A stretch of 64,000 bases of DNA from Colocasia esculenta. Its lineage: Eukaryota > Streptophyta > Magnoliopsida > Alismatales > Araceae. The DNA is taken from positions 68,582,206-68,646,205 of the forward strand of contig CM024758.1 in the NCBI GenBank assembly GCA_014218235.1. Reading direction: 5' to 3'. The position numbers and the translations under genes are program-made. Shown here one piece after another: positions 24,561-35,599 of the stretch (positions are counted from its first letter, which is position 1; every line of letters starts with the position of its first letter). The notes under the pieces are model-generated. The model did no database searches and was not told the origin of the DNA. It was given only the letters and a program-made list of their open reading frames with translations.

Positions 24561-25760
24561 GAACCTCATGTGCATTTGGTACTTCTTGCTCTTCAAGATT
24601 TGTAGATGGATGTTAAGAAAATCATCATCATCATCACATAATGGAGTTCTGCATGAAGTAGGAATGTAAATCTTTTGGAAGTTTTCATCAAAAATGACAT
24701 GTGGAGATTCTTCACAGTCTTATTTTTCAAAATATAAACTCTGTAAGCTCTGAAGTTTCAGAATAACCTAAGAAGATTGATTCAAAACTTTTTGCATCAA
24801 ATTTATCAAGATTTTCTTGTTGTTGTTATTGTGAACAAAACATTTACAACCAAAAATTTTGAAATATGACACACTTGGCTTTTTATTCTTGAACAAATCA
24901 TAAGGGGTTTTTCTGATCTTTGGTCTTACTAATGCTCTATTCAAAATGAAATTAATTGTATTTACAGCTTCTGCCCAAAAGATTTAGACAGTTTACTTTC
25001 ATGAGCATAGTTCTGGCCATTTCCACAAGAGTTCTATCTTTTCTTTCTACAACTCCATTTTGTTCTGGAGTTCAAGGGAAGAAACTTATGGAGAATTTTC
25101 AATTCAGTACAGAGATCAAAAAATATTTATTTTCAAATTCACTCCTATGATCTGTCAAAATAGAATTCAGTTTGAAAGATAAACCCACTAAGGCAGAATT
25201 GTAAAATCTTTGAATTCTGAACATGCATCACTTTTATGGGATAAGAATAAGACCCAAGTATATCTTGTAAAGTCATCAATGATCACAAAGCCAAATCTAT
25301 ACCACTGAGACTTTGAGTTCTGGTTGGACCAAAAAGATCCATATGAACAACTCAAGTGGTTTAGATGTAAGTACTTCATTGAACACTTTAAAAGATTTTC
25401 TTGTTTGTTTTCCTTGAGTACATATCCCATAAACAGGATTATCTGGGAAGGATTCAGGAAGACCTTTTACAAGATTCATTCTTATGAGTTTATTAATGGT
25501 TGTGAAACTTGCATGACCCAACATTTTGTGCCACAACCAAGCAGTGTCATTTTTATTTACAATCAAACAAACATTTAAAGAAGAATTATCACACAAATTA
25601 ATCATGTAGACATTATTTTCTCTTTTTCCAATCAATTTAATTTTCTCAGAAGAGGAGTCAATTATTTTGCATGAATCATGTTCAAAAAGAATCTTGTGAC
25701 CATTGTCACACAATTGACTAATGCTAAGCAAGTTGTAATTCAAACCCTCAACTAAACAAA
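24561..25760 (-). pseudogene. Copia pre-integrase and integrase (element G)
   Basis: The pre-integrase block has NLLSISQLCDNGHKILF and the zinc-binding WHKMLGHAS (about 25730-25500), followed by CTQGKQTRKSF. The catalytic core starts with FVIIDDFTRYTWVLFL (about 25290-25245) and IN C-terminal words continue degraded to about 24700. Frames change several times. Integrase would insert the cDNA. Inactive. Confidence 0.8.
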
Positions 25761-25786
25761 CATCATCACTTAAGGTAATGCAAGAC

Positions 25787-25996
25787 TTACCAATTTTTCA
25801 TTTGCCAATTATTTTTCCTTATTCTACCTCCAAAGATGATTGATCCACCTTCCTTTTCAATCAAGCATGAAAATTTATTTCTGTCTCCTGTCATGTGCCG
25901 TGAGCATCCACTGTCAAGAATCCAGATGTTGTTGGAATTGGATGCACGACTTTCTGCACATAACAAATAGACAAGAAAAGTTTTTGGTACCCACAT
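25787..25996 (-). pseudogene. Copia aspartic protease (element G)
   Basis: WILDSGCSRHMTGD (about 25930-25885) is the canonical copia protease active site with the catalytic Asp. It is followed by FSCLIEKEGGSIIFGG. Upstream MWVPKTF matches the linker seen in E and S. Confidence 0.9.
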
Positions 25997-25999
25997 GAG

Positions 26000-28084
26000 A
26001 TTGGTACCAACATCCTGAGTGAGAAGAGATAAAAATCCTTTCTACCCAAATTTGTGTATTTTTCTTCACAATGTTTTTTGAAACAGAAGATTCAACTTTT
26101 GTTTTTCAATTTTCTGAGCATTATACCTCTTAGTTGATTTGTTCCACTGTGAAAAACTTGGCATGTATTGTTGTTGATATGCAGGAAAAGTGATGATGAT
26201 AGAAATAAGGATTGAACCATTGGTACCATTGTACCTTTGGTTCCAAGACTTATTCCATCTTGAATTGTAAGAGGAGAAAACATTCCAATTGCCATGAGAA
26301 AGATGATTATTGATTGGTTTGAAGTTTTTGTGACTTTTTAAGAGGGAAGTCGACTTATGCATGGTTTGTGTCAACCTCTGACTGGGATAGGTCGACCTGT
26401 GCAGAGTGTGTGTCGACCTAGGCAGGTATGTGTTGACCTCTCAGGTTCTTTTTGTTTTTGTATTTTTCCTTTGTTTCAGATGAGCTTGCCTTGACAAATT
26501 TTATTAAAGGAGTTTTGATGATTTTGTTTCTTTGGAGATGATTCAGTTTTCTTTAATTTTGTGGTTCAAAACTTAAACCAAATTTGTTTGAATTCATCTT
26601 AACTCCAAGTAGAGCATTCAGATTGTCTTTCCCTTGAGTGAAGTTCTTGATGATATCTTCTTTTTCTTAATGCAAAGATTGAGTTTTTCAATTTGATTCA
26701 ATTTTTATGATTTTCCTTTTCTTTTTCTTCAAATTTCTTGATAGAATTGATGAGTTCTTTGTTCAATTTTTGAATTTCAAATTTCAGATCATCAACAAAA
26801 ATCAACAGTTCATCATTTTCTTTGATTTGGTCTGAAATTTGAGCTTCCAATTCAGAAATCTTTACAGATGATGAAGTATCATGAAGAATGCTTTCAATTT
26901 TTCTTTTCAAATATTTATTTTCTTTTCTAACATCAGAAAGATTTTCAACTAAATTACCATATGCTTCTTGCCAATCTTCAATGGTAAATAGTTCAAAGAT
27001 ATATCTACCTGTTCTTCACTGCTTCCAGCCATGAAGCAGATTTCATTCCCTTCTGAACTTGAGGATTCTTCATTGCAGTCTGAGCTTTCATCATCTGACC
27101 ATGTAGCCACCATGGCCTTGTTCTTCTTTTTGTGGAACTCCTTCTTGTGGTTTATGTGCTTTTCCTTCTTACCTTCTGACAATCAGCCTTCATATGTCCA
27201 GATTTGTTACACCTATAACACACATGAATTTCATCAGTTTTCTTATGATCAACATGGGAGAAATGTTTCTTTTTACTAGACATGGCATTTTGCTTATTAG
27301 CAAAATTCTTCTTGTTTGATTTCAGAAATGCTTAAATTGTCTGGTGATGAAAGCAAGATTATCATGATCAGATTCAGATTTCTCAGACTCAGAATTTTCT
27401 TTAGATTTTCCTTTATTACTTGATGAAGCTTTAAGAGCAATGGTTTTTAGCATGTGTTCTTCTGATCTCTTAAGGTTTAACTCATATGTCATTAATGATC
27501 CAATGAGTTCATCCAATGTGATTTTGGATAAATCCTTTGAATCTTCAATGACAGTTGCTTAGTGTTCCATACAGGAGATAAGGAACGTAAGATTTTTCTT
27601 ACCAATTCTTCATTTGAGTATTCCTTACCCAAGGCTCGAAGTCCATTTATATAACCATGAACCTAGAAAACATCTCAGATATAGTTCATTAGATTTCATG
27701 ATAAACAACTCATAATCAGAAACTAACATGTTAGCCTTAGTCTCCCTGACCTGAGATGTGCCCTCATAAAGCAATTCTAATTTATCCCACATCTCCTTGG
27801 CAGACTTACACATAGTGATTCTGGAATACTCCTTTGGATGGATGGCACATTGCAGCATGTTCATGGCGCTGTAGTTCAAGGTGACCCTTCTGATCTGATC
27901 CATGGTACATTGATCTTCATCTCCAGTGACTTCAATTGGTCCTTTTTCAACAATTCTCCATACTTCATAGTTCTGTGCTCTAAGAAAAACCATCATCCTA
28001 TTCTTCCAGTAAGGATAGTCAGTACCATCAAAAATGGAGGCCTATTGATTGAATGACCTTCAGCAACAAAACCCTAGAGTCCAT
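26000..28084 (-). pseudogene. Copia gag (element G)
   Basis: Starts at ATG 28084, about 115 bp from the primer site. FLRAQNYEVWRIVEKGP and QCAIHPKEYSRI...MWDKLELLYEGTSQVRETKANML (27970-27710) are the UBN2/Retrotran-gag type core. A CCHC knuckle CYRCNKSGHMKADC lies near 27218-27177. A Lys/Glu-rich coiled-coil-like region follows (27000-26700). Frameshifts break the frame throughout. A GTCGAC-type paired site (26347-26419) lies in the distal part. Confidence 0.85.
26347..26439. promoter_or_regulatory. GTCGAC-type paired sites inside gag of G
   Basis: AAGTCGACTT, 11 bp, GTGTCAACCT, then AGGTCGACCT, 11 bp, GTGTCGACCT, then a single GTGTTGACCT. The 11-bp gap is the same as in the LTR arrays although this lies in the internal region. 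Confidence 0.7.
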
Positions 28085-28199
28085 GATAAAAACAATCAAA
28101 CCAAAAACACAGCAATTTGAGCAAGTAATTGAGTGAGTCAAAATCTGAAATACAGAAAATTCACCAAAGCACCTCAGAGTATAGAATTGACTCTGACCT

Positions 28200-28211
28200 G
28201 CTCTGATACCA
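28200..28211 (-). other. Primer-binding site of G (initiator Met tRNA)
   Basis: On the minus strand TGGTATCAGAGC, extending to TGGTATCAGAGCAGG, one base from the LTR end at 28213. Confidence 0.92.
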
Positions 28212-28212
28212 T

Positions 28213-29662
28213 TGTTGGGATGGATAGGTGACTTTGACAAAAGAACTAAGATTGTGTGTATGGCAGCGGAATTAAAATAAGTAAACACACAATCGATCAG
28301 ATCTAAGTGTGGTGTGTGAGAATAGTGAATAGAAACAGCAAACCACCATCAAACCACAGTGCACTGAATATTTTAAGGTGGTTCGGAGAACACAACTGTG
28401 TCTCCTACATCCACCTCCTCACAACGGAGGAACCACTAGCACAAGTGCAGTACAAACTAGCACGACGACTCTAACCTCTTTGAGTGCAACAACTCAAAGA
28501 AACCCAGGAGATAGGCACGACAACCTACTCCACAGACCCTTGTGAATTCAGAAAATTCACAAGCCCTTGAGCACTACGGCTCAAGCACCAGGCACAACGG
28601 CTCCAACCCAGAGCACTACGGCTCCAAACTAGAGTACAAAGTACTCAAACCTCTGGATCACAATAGATCCAAGTTCTGCTAGAACAAGCACACTTAAAGT
28701 ATAGATCCTCTAGCATGATCTATCTCAGTACAATAGAAATGGTAGAGACAAATAGAATTGGGAAATCTGTGTAGAACACATACACAGATTCCCCAGAGAA
28801 ATTGACACTCTAACCAAGTACAGACTCGACTGGATCTCCTTCTGATCAGCACAGCTTCAATCACGAGCTCCTCCTCTTCTTCTCCTTCTTCTTCTTCTCT
28901 CTTCTTCTTCCCTTGGTGGCGCTGCTCTGCTCCTCTGGATGCAGATGCTTTTTTTCCCGCTCTTCTTGCCCTCTTCCAGAATGCTCTTGGCTTCTCTTGC
29001 GTGGGATGCTTTGGAGTACCAAACACATGGGTATTTATAGCCCCATATGTCCATAAGGAGCCTTAGGTACGTGGGCACATGACCCAAGACCAATCCCCTT
29101 GATCCCTAGGAGGCCACGTGTCCAGATGGATCTTAAGATGAAATTCAGTCTGAGTGTGTCGACACTACCACAGAGTGTGTCGACACACTGTCCCATTTGC
29201 GCAAAACAGGTCTTCTGGATGCTGGGACTAGTGTCGACACTGCCACTGGCTGTGTCGACACACTGTCCCAGTCTGGAAACTGGGTCTTCTGGAGACTGGG
29301 TCTAGTGTCGACACTACCAGGGCTGTGTCGACACACTTGACCCTATCTTCATGAAAAAGCTTCAGGGACTCTGACCCAGTGTCACACCATCAAGGGTGTG
29401 TCGACACTATCAATGACAAGAGCTGTTATACACCTGCAAATTTAACATAAATCATAGTAAATATTTATCATTAAAATATGAGATATTAAACATCAAAAAC
29501 ATGTTGTTTAAGCATTATTGTGATATGAATAACATGTATAACATGTTCAACATTCATCATCAAAATCACAATGTGTCATCATCAAAATCAAAGTATGAGT
29601 GATGTTCATTAGTCATCATTAAAATATAACTTTAAGAAATTCCAAAACACACTCAACCCAAC
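28213..29662 (-). repeat. 5' LTR of element G
   Basis: It matches 19949-21403 throughout, differing mainly by scattered one-base indels and a few substitutions. TATA box at 29032-29040, hairpin run at 28476-28724, palindrome array at 29156-29407. The terminal A of the expected CCAACA appears to be lost before the TTTTC duplication. Confidence 0.9.
29156..29407. promoter_or_regulatory. GTGTCGACAC paired array in 5' LTR of G
   Basis: Three clean pairs have 11-bp spacers or a one-base deletion of it. The fourth pair is damaged (GTGTCACAC instead of GTGTCGACAC). Confidence 0.88.
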
Positions 29663-30727
29663 TTTTCTTCATTTCTTGCCATGAGACAAGTAATTTCTTC
29701 ATCACAGATTCTCATCTTCTTGTCTTTCTTCCTCATCCTCATCACTATAGTAGCTAACATAGCTCTAATCTTTTTGAACATTGTTTTTCAATTTCTTTCA
29801 AGTCAGGGCATTCTCCTCTCATATGCCCTTATTCCTGCATTCATAACAATAATGTCAGTCTTTTTTGTTAACTCAGCTTTCTTGTTGAACTCTGGTTTCT
29901 TAGAGAGATCTTCTTTAGTGAAGGGCTTGATTTACTTTCCCTTTCTTTCTTAGAAATTTCTTGAATGCCTTGTCAGTAAGGCCAGTTCACTATTTTTTTC
30001 TTCATCAAGGATTCATCATTATCATCACAGCTTTCAACAACATTTTAGAGTTAGATGTTCTTTCCAAAGCTATAGGTTTCTTTGAATTCATTACAGATGC
30101 ATTCCTTTTCAATTGATTTCATATGTCATCAAAACCCTATTAGCTCATCTAATTGCATGGTGGATAGATCTTTGGAGTCTTAAATAACAGTGGCTTTTGT
30201 ATGCCAAGCAGATGGAAGAGACCTTAGTATCTTCCTTACAAGGTCACTGTTAGAGTACTCCTTTCCAAGACCCTTAAGACCATTCACTATTAGCATGAAT
30301 ATAGAAAACGTTTCAGATATGGTTTCATCATTTTTCATCCTAAACATTTCATATTCAGATAACAACATACTTGCCTTTGTTTCTCTTACCTCAGATGTTC
30401 CCTCATAAATAAGTTGAAGTTTGTTCCACATTCCTGTGCAAACTTACATGAGGAAACTCTGGAATATTCCTTGGGATGGACAGCACACTGCATCATGTTC
30501 ATTGCACTCCAGTTGAGTGTATATTTTTGAATTTATTTTTTGGTCCATACGTCTTCATCTTCTGGCAACTCAGCAGGACCCTTGTCCACAATTTTCCAAA
30601 GTTCATAATCATGTGCTCTCAAGAATACTTGCATCCTATTTTTCCAATATGAATAATCAGTTCCATCAAAGAATGGAGGTCTAGTGACTGAGTGACCCTC
30701 AGCCACAAACCCCTTGGTAACATCCAT
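29663..30727 (-). pseudogene. Copia gag N-terminal part (element E)
   Basis: Begins at ATG 30727: MDVTKGFVAEGHSVTRPPFF, then DGTDYSYWKNRMQVFLRAHDYELWKIV. MWNKLQLIYEGTSEVRETKASMLLSEYE follows in another frame (30431-30340), then VRKILRSLPSAWHTKA. A CCHC knuckle (CYEC...HMRGEC, about 29850-29808) is split by a one-base frameshift. The region ends at the target duplication of element G and resumes at 19948. Confidence 0.85.
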
Positions 30728-30778
30728 AGCTAGACACTCTTGATCGTTAGATCAAACACCTGACAGGTGCAAAGAGAA

Positions 30779-30794
30779 CCTTCTATGATACCAA
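30779..30794 (-). other. Degenerate primer-binding site of E
   Basis: On the minus strand TTGGTATCATAGAAGG, against TTGGTATCAGAGCAAGG in element S. It directly precedes the LTR. Confidence 0.7.
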
Positions 30795-30795
30795 A

Positions 30796-32126
30796 TAAAA
30801 AAGTAACGGAAAATAGCTATGAAGAAATCAAGAAGGGGGGGGGATGAATAGATTTCTACCAAATTAAAAATTAATCACTTGTCAGATAGAAACCTATGAG
30901 ATTTCAAATTTCTGAATTATGCACAGATCCAAATTAGCACAGATAGAGAAGGTGGGTTTGAATCTACAAATTATTAGATGATATCATACTGAATAGCATG
31001 TGCCTATCAATCATCTAACGTTAAGACAGATCAAACCACAGTGACACAGAGATTTAGGGTGGTTCGGATTACACAATTGTGATCCTACATCCACCATCCC
31101 ACACACACACAAATTTGCTTATGTAGCCAGTTCAAACAGATCACACAACACACACACAATTTGAGATGATCAAAATCTCAAATTCGAACACACACATGAA
31201 ATTGAGCAGAAGGATTGCTCCATTTTCACACTACACACAAAATGATTTGAAGTTTAGGTGTAGAACCAGTAGAATGACAAGAAATTATAGAACATATGAG
31301 ACTGGTTAGAATTTCCCCTTGTTCTGCTTCCAACTAAAACTTCAGAATTCCAGCTTCAACTTGATGATATAGACTCCTGAATCTGAGAATTCAACTTGAC
31401 TTTGAACATTCAAAGCAACTGGATCTCCAATTCTTCAGGTCTGGAGCAGCAGCAATCTTCAGATGAAACCTCTCTCTAGCCGCCGCCTTCTGCTTCTAGG
31501 AGATGAAAAACTAGTGTGTAATCTCTCAAAAAGTGTGAGGATCATGGACATTTAGAGTCCCATGTACCCACATGGTACCTTAGAGTTTGGGGGCATAGAA
31601 TTCCCGCTCAAAAGTTCTTGGATCAAAATTTGACACGTGTCCAAGAATTCAGGTTCTGAATCATCAGTCGAAGTGTGTTGACACAATTAAGTTTTGTGTT
31701 GACACATGATCCTGGCATCCTGTTCTAACAGTATAGGAAGGTAACATGTGTCGACACATATCTGATTTGTGTCGACACACCTAACTATAATTCAAAAATA
31801 TGGCTTTCTTGGAACATAGGATGTGTCGACACATGAGGGACCTGTGTCGACACCACTGGATTCTTTCCTTTTGACTACTTTCTGAGAGCAAGGGATGTAT
31901 CGACACATGATGGTCCTGTGTCGACTCAACTGGCCTTTCTTCTTGAATTTCTTCACTGGAAGTGAGCTTTGTGTCGACACTCTACAATGTTGTGTCGACA
32001 CCACTGACCTCACAACACCTTTTTCTCTGAATTAAATATGAAATATGGGTGTTAGATATGACTGTGCAAAGGTATTTAAAATTGTATGGATCATAGTTAA
32101 GCAACATCAAAACAAGAGATCCAACA
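30796..32126 (-). repeat. 5' LTR of element E
   Basis: The right end reads ...GAGATCCAACA, the reverse of TGTTGGATCTC, the same start as the LTRs of element S. It contains a G9 run near 30835, hairpins such as ATTTGAGAT/ATCTCAAAT near 31162-31186 and GAGCA/TGCTC near 31203, a weak TATA-like CTCTAAATG near 31550 (minus), and the palindrome array at 31675-32001. Confidence 0.8.
31675..32001. promoter_or_regulatory. GTGTCGACAC paired array in LTR E (five pairs)
   Basis: Five pairs with 11-bp spacers, two of them decayed: GTGTTGACAC twice, and GTATCGACAC with GTGTCGACTC. Substitutions hit the half-sites while spacing is kept. Confidence 0.88.
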
Positions 32127-33321
32127 TGGGCCTGTAGTTGTGTGGATTGCAGGTGTGGTGTTGGTTGGTCTCTATAGTTCTTTGACTACCGTTGTTTGTT
32201 TATGGAGCGGCAGTTGGACCTTTCATCCTTGACTGCGAGACTAAGAGGTAGTTCTTGTGTTATGTTGTCCTAGTTGGATACTGGCGTCATGAACCAGTAG
32301 TCGTTTCTGTGTGGTGGCGTCTTTCCTTTATGACTCGTGCTTTGTCATTGGTTGTGACTTGTGTGTAGTGACTCGCTGGTTGAGGTTTTACCCGTTGTTG
32401 TGTGCCTTGGTGATGACACAGTTGTGGTTGTGGTTCCATGGTGGTACCTCATGGTGGTAGGTACCTGTACCCTTCAAGGGTGGCCTTTTGTTGTGGTACG
32501 TCGTGTACAACCTTTTCAAGTGCTAAGGTGGACTTGTGTTTCGTGGAGGTCATGTGGTGTGACCTACCACATGCTGTGTTTTACTTTTTTCTGGGTAAGT
32601 TTCTGATTGCAGTTTTAATGTGTGGTGGATTGGCATGCTGATGCCAATCCTACTACCCTACATGGGTAGTTTTGCCTATGAGGCTTGTAGCCTAGGCAGT
32701 GGTTTGCCTGTGAGGCTTGTGGCCAAGGTGTTTCAGTTGTTGAACAGAGTAGTGGTTCTGTGCTAGTCCTGTTGTTTCCTCTTACTTTTCGAGTATTGTG
32801 TTAGTTGGTGTATTTATATTTAGTTGCAGCTTAATTATGTTTAATGTAAGCATGTTATGGTTTGGCTATCGGTGTTGCCAGTGAGACCCTTTGGGGTTGA
32901 GGTCTCTTCAGTTTTTAGGTGTTGTTTTTGGGAGGTCCCTAATGAGCCAGTGACGTATGAGGCTCACTCCCTTACAGTTCTTTTCAGATATTAGCCATTT
33001 GTGTGGCTTGCAGAGGCGTTGTGGCAGGCTTGTACCACCAGCAGTAGAGTTAATTTTGTTTGTGTGAGCTTTGCTCCCTCGGGGTATGCCCTAAGTAGTT
33101 GTACTTTTCTCTTGGACATGTAATAATGTATTGGGACAGTTGTACTTTGTTGTATACAGGTATGAGCATATGTACTTTATTGTGTCTTATATGGTTGTGG
33201 TTGTCTTTTATATTCTTACTGGACACTTGTGGGAGTTATCCCTTGCGAGACTACGATCTGCTCGCGGGAGGCGGGTCTGGATATGGAGTCTTATTGGACA
33301 TAAATATTCAGGGTTATTACA
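32127..33321 (+). repeat. LTR end H, probably gypsy, inserted in a reverse transcriptase gene
   Basis: No gene. The right end reads ...ATAAATATTCAGGGTTATTACA, resembling the end of S1 (...CTAAATATTCGGGGCGTGACA). Gypsy RT sequence starts immediately after it. The left part is GT-rich and unlike the other LTRs; its 5' end was displaced by the insertion of E. Orientation and family are inferred. Confidence 0.5.
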
Positions 33322-33604
33322 ATTCATAGATTATATCTTGATTTATTCAAGGACTCAACAGGAACATGAGAAACATTTAAGAGTTTCTTTACAGTTATTG
33401 AAGGATCACCAATTATATGCGAACTGGGTAAATGTGAATTCTAGCTAGAAGAAGTACCATTTTTTGGACATGTAATTTCTAAAAGAGAATTTTTGGGATC
33501 CATAAAAAATTGAAGCAGTAAAGAATTGACCAAGACCAACTAATGTACAGAAATCCATGGTTTTCTATGATTAGCTGGATATTACAAGAAATTTGTGAAA
33601 GATT
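33322..33604 (+). pseudogene. Ty3/gypsy reverse transcriptase fragment (element F)
   Basis: Translation from 33323 gives FIDYILIYSRTQQEHEKHLR, then LQLLKDHQLYA and, in shifted frames, words matching the conserved GHVIS and NWPRPTN region of gypsy RT and the RNase H linker. The catalytic pair appears as FIDY where FIDD is expected, so one Asp is lost. The fragment is cut on the left by LTR H and on the right by the N gap. Confidence 0.85.
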
Positions 33605-33704
33605 NNNNNNNNNNNNNNNNNNNNNNNNNNNNNNNNNNNNNNNNNNNNNNNNNNNNNNNNNNNNNNNNNNNNNNNNNNNNNNNNNNNNNNNNNNNNNNNN
33701 NNNN
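33605..33704. other. Assembly gap of exactly 100 N
   Basis: A run of 100 N. This is a conventional filler size, so the true distance is unknown. Gypsy RT lies on the left and an LTR on the right; the two sides are not shown to be adjacent. Confidence 0.99.
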
Positions 33705-34589
33705 ACCGGGGAAAGTCCTTCCCACGCCAGTAGAACATGTCTACCTCTGGATTTCAATCCGTTGCACACGGATTCATGTAGTCATTTCATGTAGGTGAAC
33801 CATTACCATAGGGGCATTCCATGGTGTAGTTCCTTATAGTTATCTCTATCATAGCAATGTCTTATTGGCCAATTCATTTCAGATGCATTAATGTATACAA
33901 TCATGCAATTTACATTTTCATACAATTCTATCATGCTCTTTCATACATTCATGCATAATTTATCAAGATGATAATGAAATATCCACATAACTGCCTTCTC
34001 AATTCTGAAATTAAACTCTACTGTATAACAGAAATCCATCATGGTACTACTTTTATCAAAATCCATCATGTATATACATGTCATTTTTTTGAATTCTATA
34101 TGTTTTTTACCATTCAGAAAATCATAACAGTATGCACAGTGAACTAAATCTCAAATTTTGACAGTAAATCTGATTCAGATCATACCACAACACATACAAA
34201 AATTTCATGATTTTCTGAGCTCTATAAATATTTTTCATGATTAATCTTCATAAATTTGAACTACTTAACATGGTATAACAGTGATAGAATTATGCAGTTA
34301 TCTTGTAAAACATTCATACAGTAGTTCTGTAGTTTTATCTAATAGCATTACAGTTCCTAACTACAACATTACCACATGAATCATACTTGCATTCTTTTCA
34401 TTTCTCTTTTACTAATTCAATAAAATCCAAAAGGAACAATCACATATAGCCCATACATCATTGCAATGACCTGTCCATAGTATAACAGCACTGAATCACA
34501 TATATATAACTTGGCCGAAACTTCATACATGCATACATCATAGTTGAGCAAATATAATCAAATTGCAGAAAAATACAGCACTGATACAC

Positions 34590-34775
34590 TTAACGGCCAG
34601 ATATGTGGCGTTTACACAAGGTCAACGGCCACATATCCTGTCGTTAATATCAGTAGACGGCGGCACATAGCGCCGTTAACATATAGTAGACGTCCAAAAC
34701 AATGTCGTTTACAAGAAATCAACGGCGGTCGATGCTATCATTTACATAAAGTAAACGGCAGTCGATATGGACGTT
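34590..34775. promoter_or_regulatory. Inverted 7-mer pairs in the transcribed part of LTR D (six pairs)
   Basis: Examples, all with 8-bp gaps: AACGGCC/GGCGTTT, AACGGCC/TGTCGTT, GACGGCG/CGCCGTT, AGACGTC/TGTCGTT, AACGGCG/TATCATT and AACGGCA/GGACGTT. Confidence 0.78.
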
Positions 34776-35191
34776 AAGTTCATTCGTTCAGAAAACACAG
34801 AACTTCCACATAAAATAACGGAACTTACAACCGTTCCCACATGTTATTTAGATGGTTTAAAAATCTGTAAAAATAATAAATCTAAAGATTAAACTATCCT
34901 AAACCAATCCCCCATGTCACTTGCCTCTAACCCTCCTGCTGGAGTGACGATTAGGGATTCGAAGACGCCCCACCTTGGCAACAAGGAAGTTCCGCCTCTC
35001 GACTTCAATCACTCAAACCAGCTTCTAGCTCAGCTCCCCCGCTTGAAGAAGCTTCTAACCTCGACGCTTGATGATCCTCCTTGGTCCAGCACGCTTCAGA
35101 TTGCCCGAACAAAGCTCTGGAAACCCTTCTCTCGGCCTGCCTTTTTCTTTCCAAAACAGTGTGAAAATCTCGCCAAAGGCCAAAACGGGTC

Positions 35192-35200
35192 TTATAAAGA
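35192..35200 (-). promoter_or_regulatory. TATA box of LTR D
   Basis: Minus strand CTTTATAAG, about 130 bp downstream of the 35330-35515 cluster in the transcription sense. Confidence 0.5.
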
Positions 35201-35329
35201 TCCCTACGACTAGCCAAACCTAATCCTAGCCATTGGATCAGAAACACAACAAATCACCCTCTTAAATGCATGGAAACGGCCGACAATCTCTCGCCCGAAT
35301 GGTATCGACAAAAACTGGCAAGTCAGGTT

Positions 35330-35515
35330 AACGTCAACCCATGTTGCCGTCGACCATGATGTAGACGTCCATCGATCCGGTCGTCCACTAACTTGCCCGA
35401 AAAACAAAATATCCAAAAAAATAATAAATGACACAATTAGCTGTCGTTAACAAACAGTAAATGGCAAACGATCATGCCGCTAACAGTAGTCAACGTCAGT
35501 ATACATTGACGCCAA
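35330..35515. promoter_or_regulatory. Inverted 7-mer pairs in U3 of LTR D
   Basis: AACGTCA/TGCCGTC, GACGTCC/GGTCGTC, AATGGCA/TGCCGCT and AACGTCA/TGACGCC, each with an 8-bp gap. Confidence 0.75.
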
Positions 35516-35599
35516 ATTCCACACAGTACAACATACAACTAAATGCAGAAAACTTACACAATTGCATTATTTAATTCAATAAAATCTTGGGGTACTACA

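Larger units (their letters stand above)
19949..29662 (-). mobile_element. Complete Ty1/copia element G (Sirevirus-like), duplication TTTTC
   Basis: The LTRs are 19949-21403 and 28213-29662; both begin TGTTGGGAT on the plus strand and carry the same palindrome array and TATA box. TTTTC flanks both ends (19944-19948 and 29663-29667). A minus-strand primer site lies at 28200-28211 and a polypurine tract at 21404-21419. Internal order on the minus strand is gag, protease, integrase, RT and RNase H, ending at 22841. There is no env-like gene; 21420-22840 is non-coding. G inserted into the gag of E. Confidence 0.9.
18598..32126 (-). mobile_element. Old Sirevirus-like Ty1/copia element E (5' LTR to protease), interrupted by element G
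   Basis: 5' LTR at 30796-32126, degenerate primer site at 30779-30794, gag from 30727 leftwards to 29663, then across the inserted element G to 19948-18598 (gag C-terminus, knuckle, protease and pre-integrase). The left part is cut off by gypsy B. E lies inside LTR H, whose end follows at 33321. Confidence 0.75.
33705..35599 (-). repeat. LTR D (gypsy, same family as LTR B), inserted in LTR C
   Basis: The right end is ...GGGGTACTACA, reversed TGTAGTACCCC. Homology to LTR B includes the CACTTGCCTCT block near 34920 (B near 17975) and ATGCAGAAAACT near 35543. A minus-strand TATA box (CTTTATAAG, 35192-35200) and two paired-site clusters have the same layout as in B. The left end is lost in the gap. 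No gene. Confidence 0.75.
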
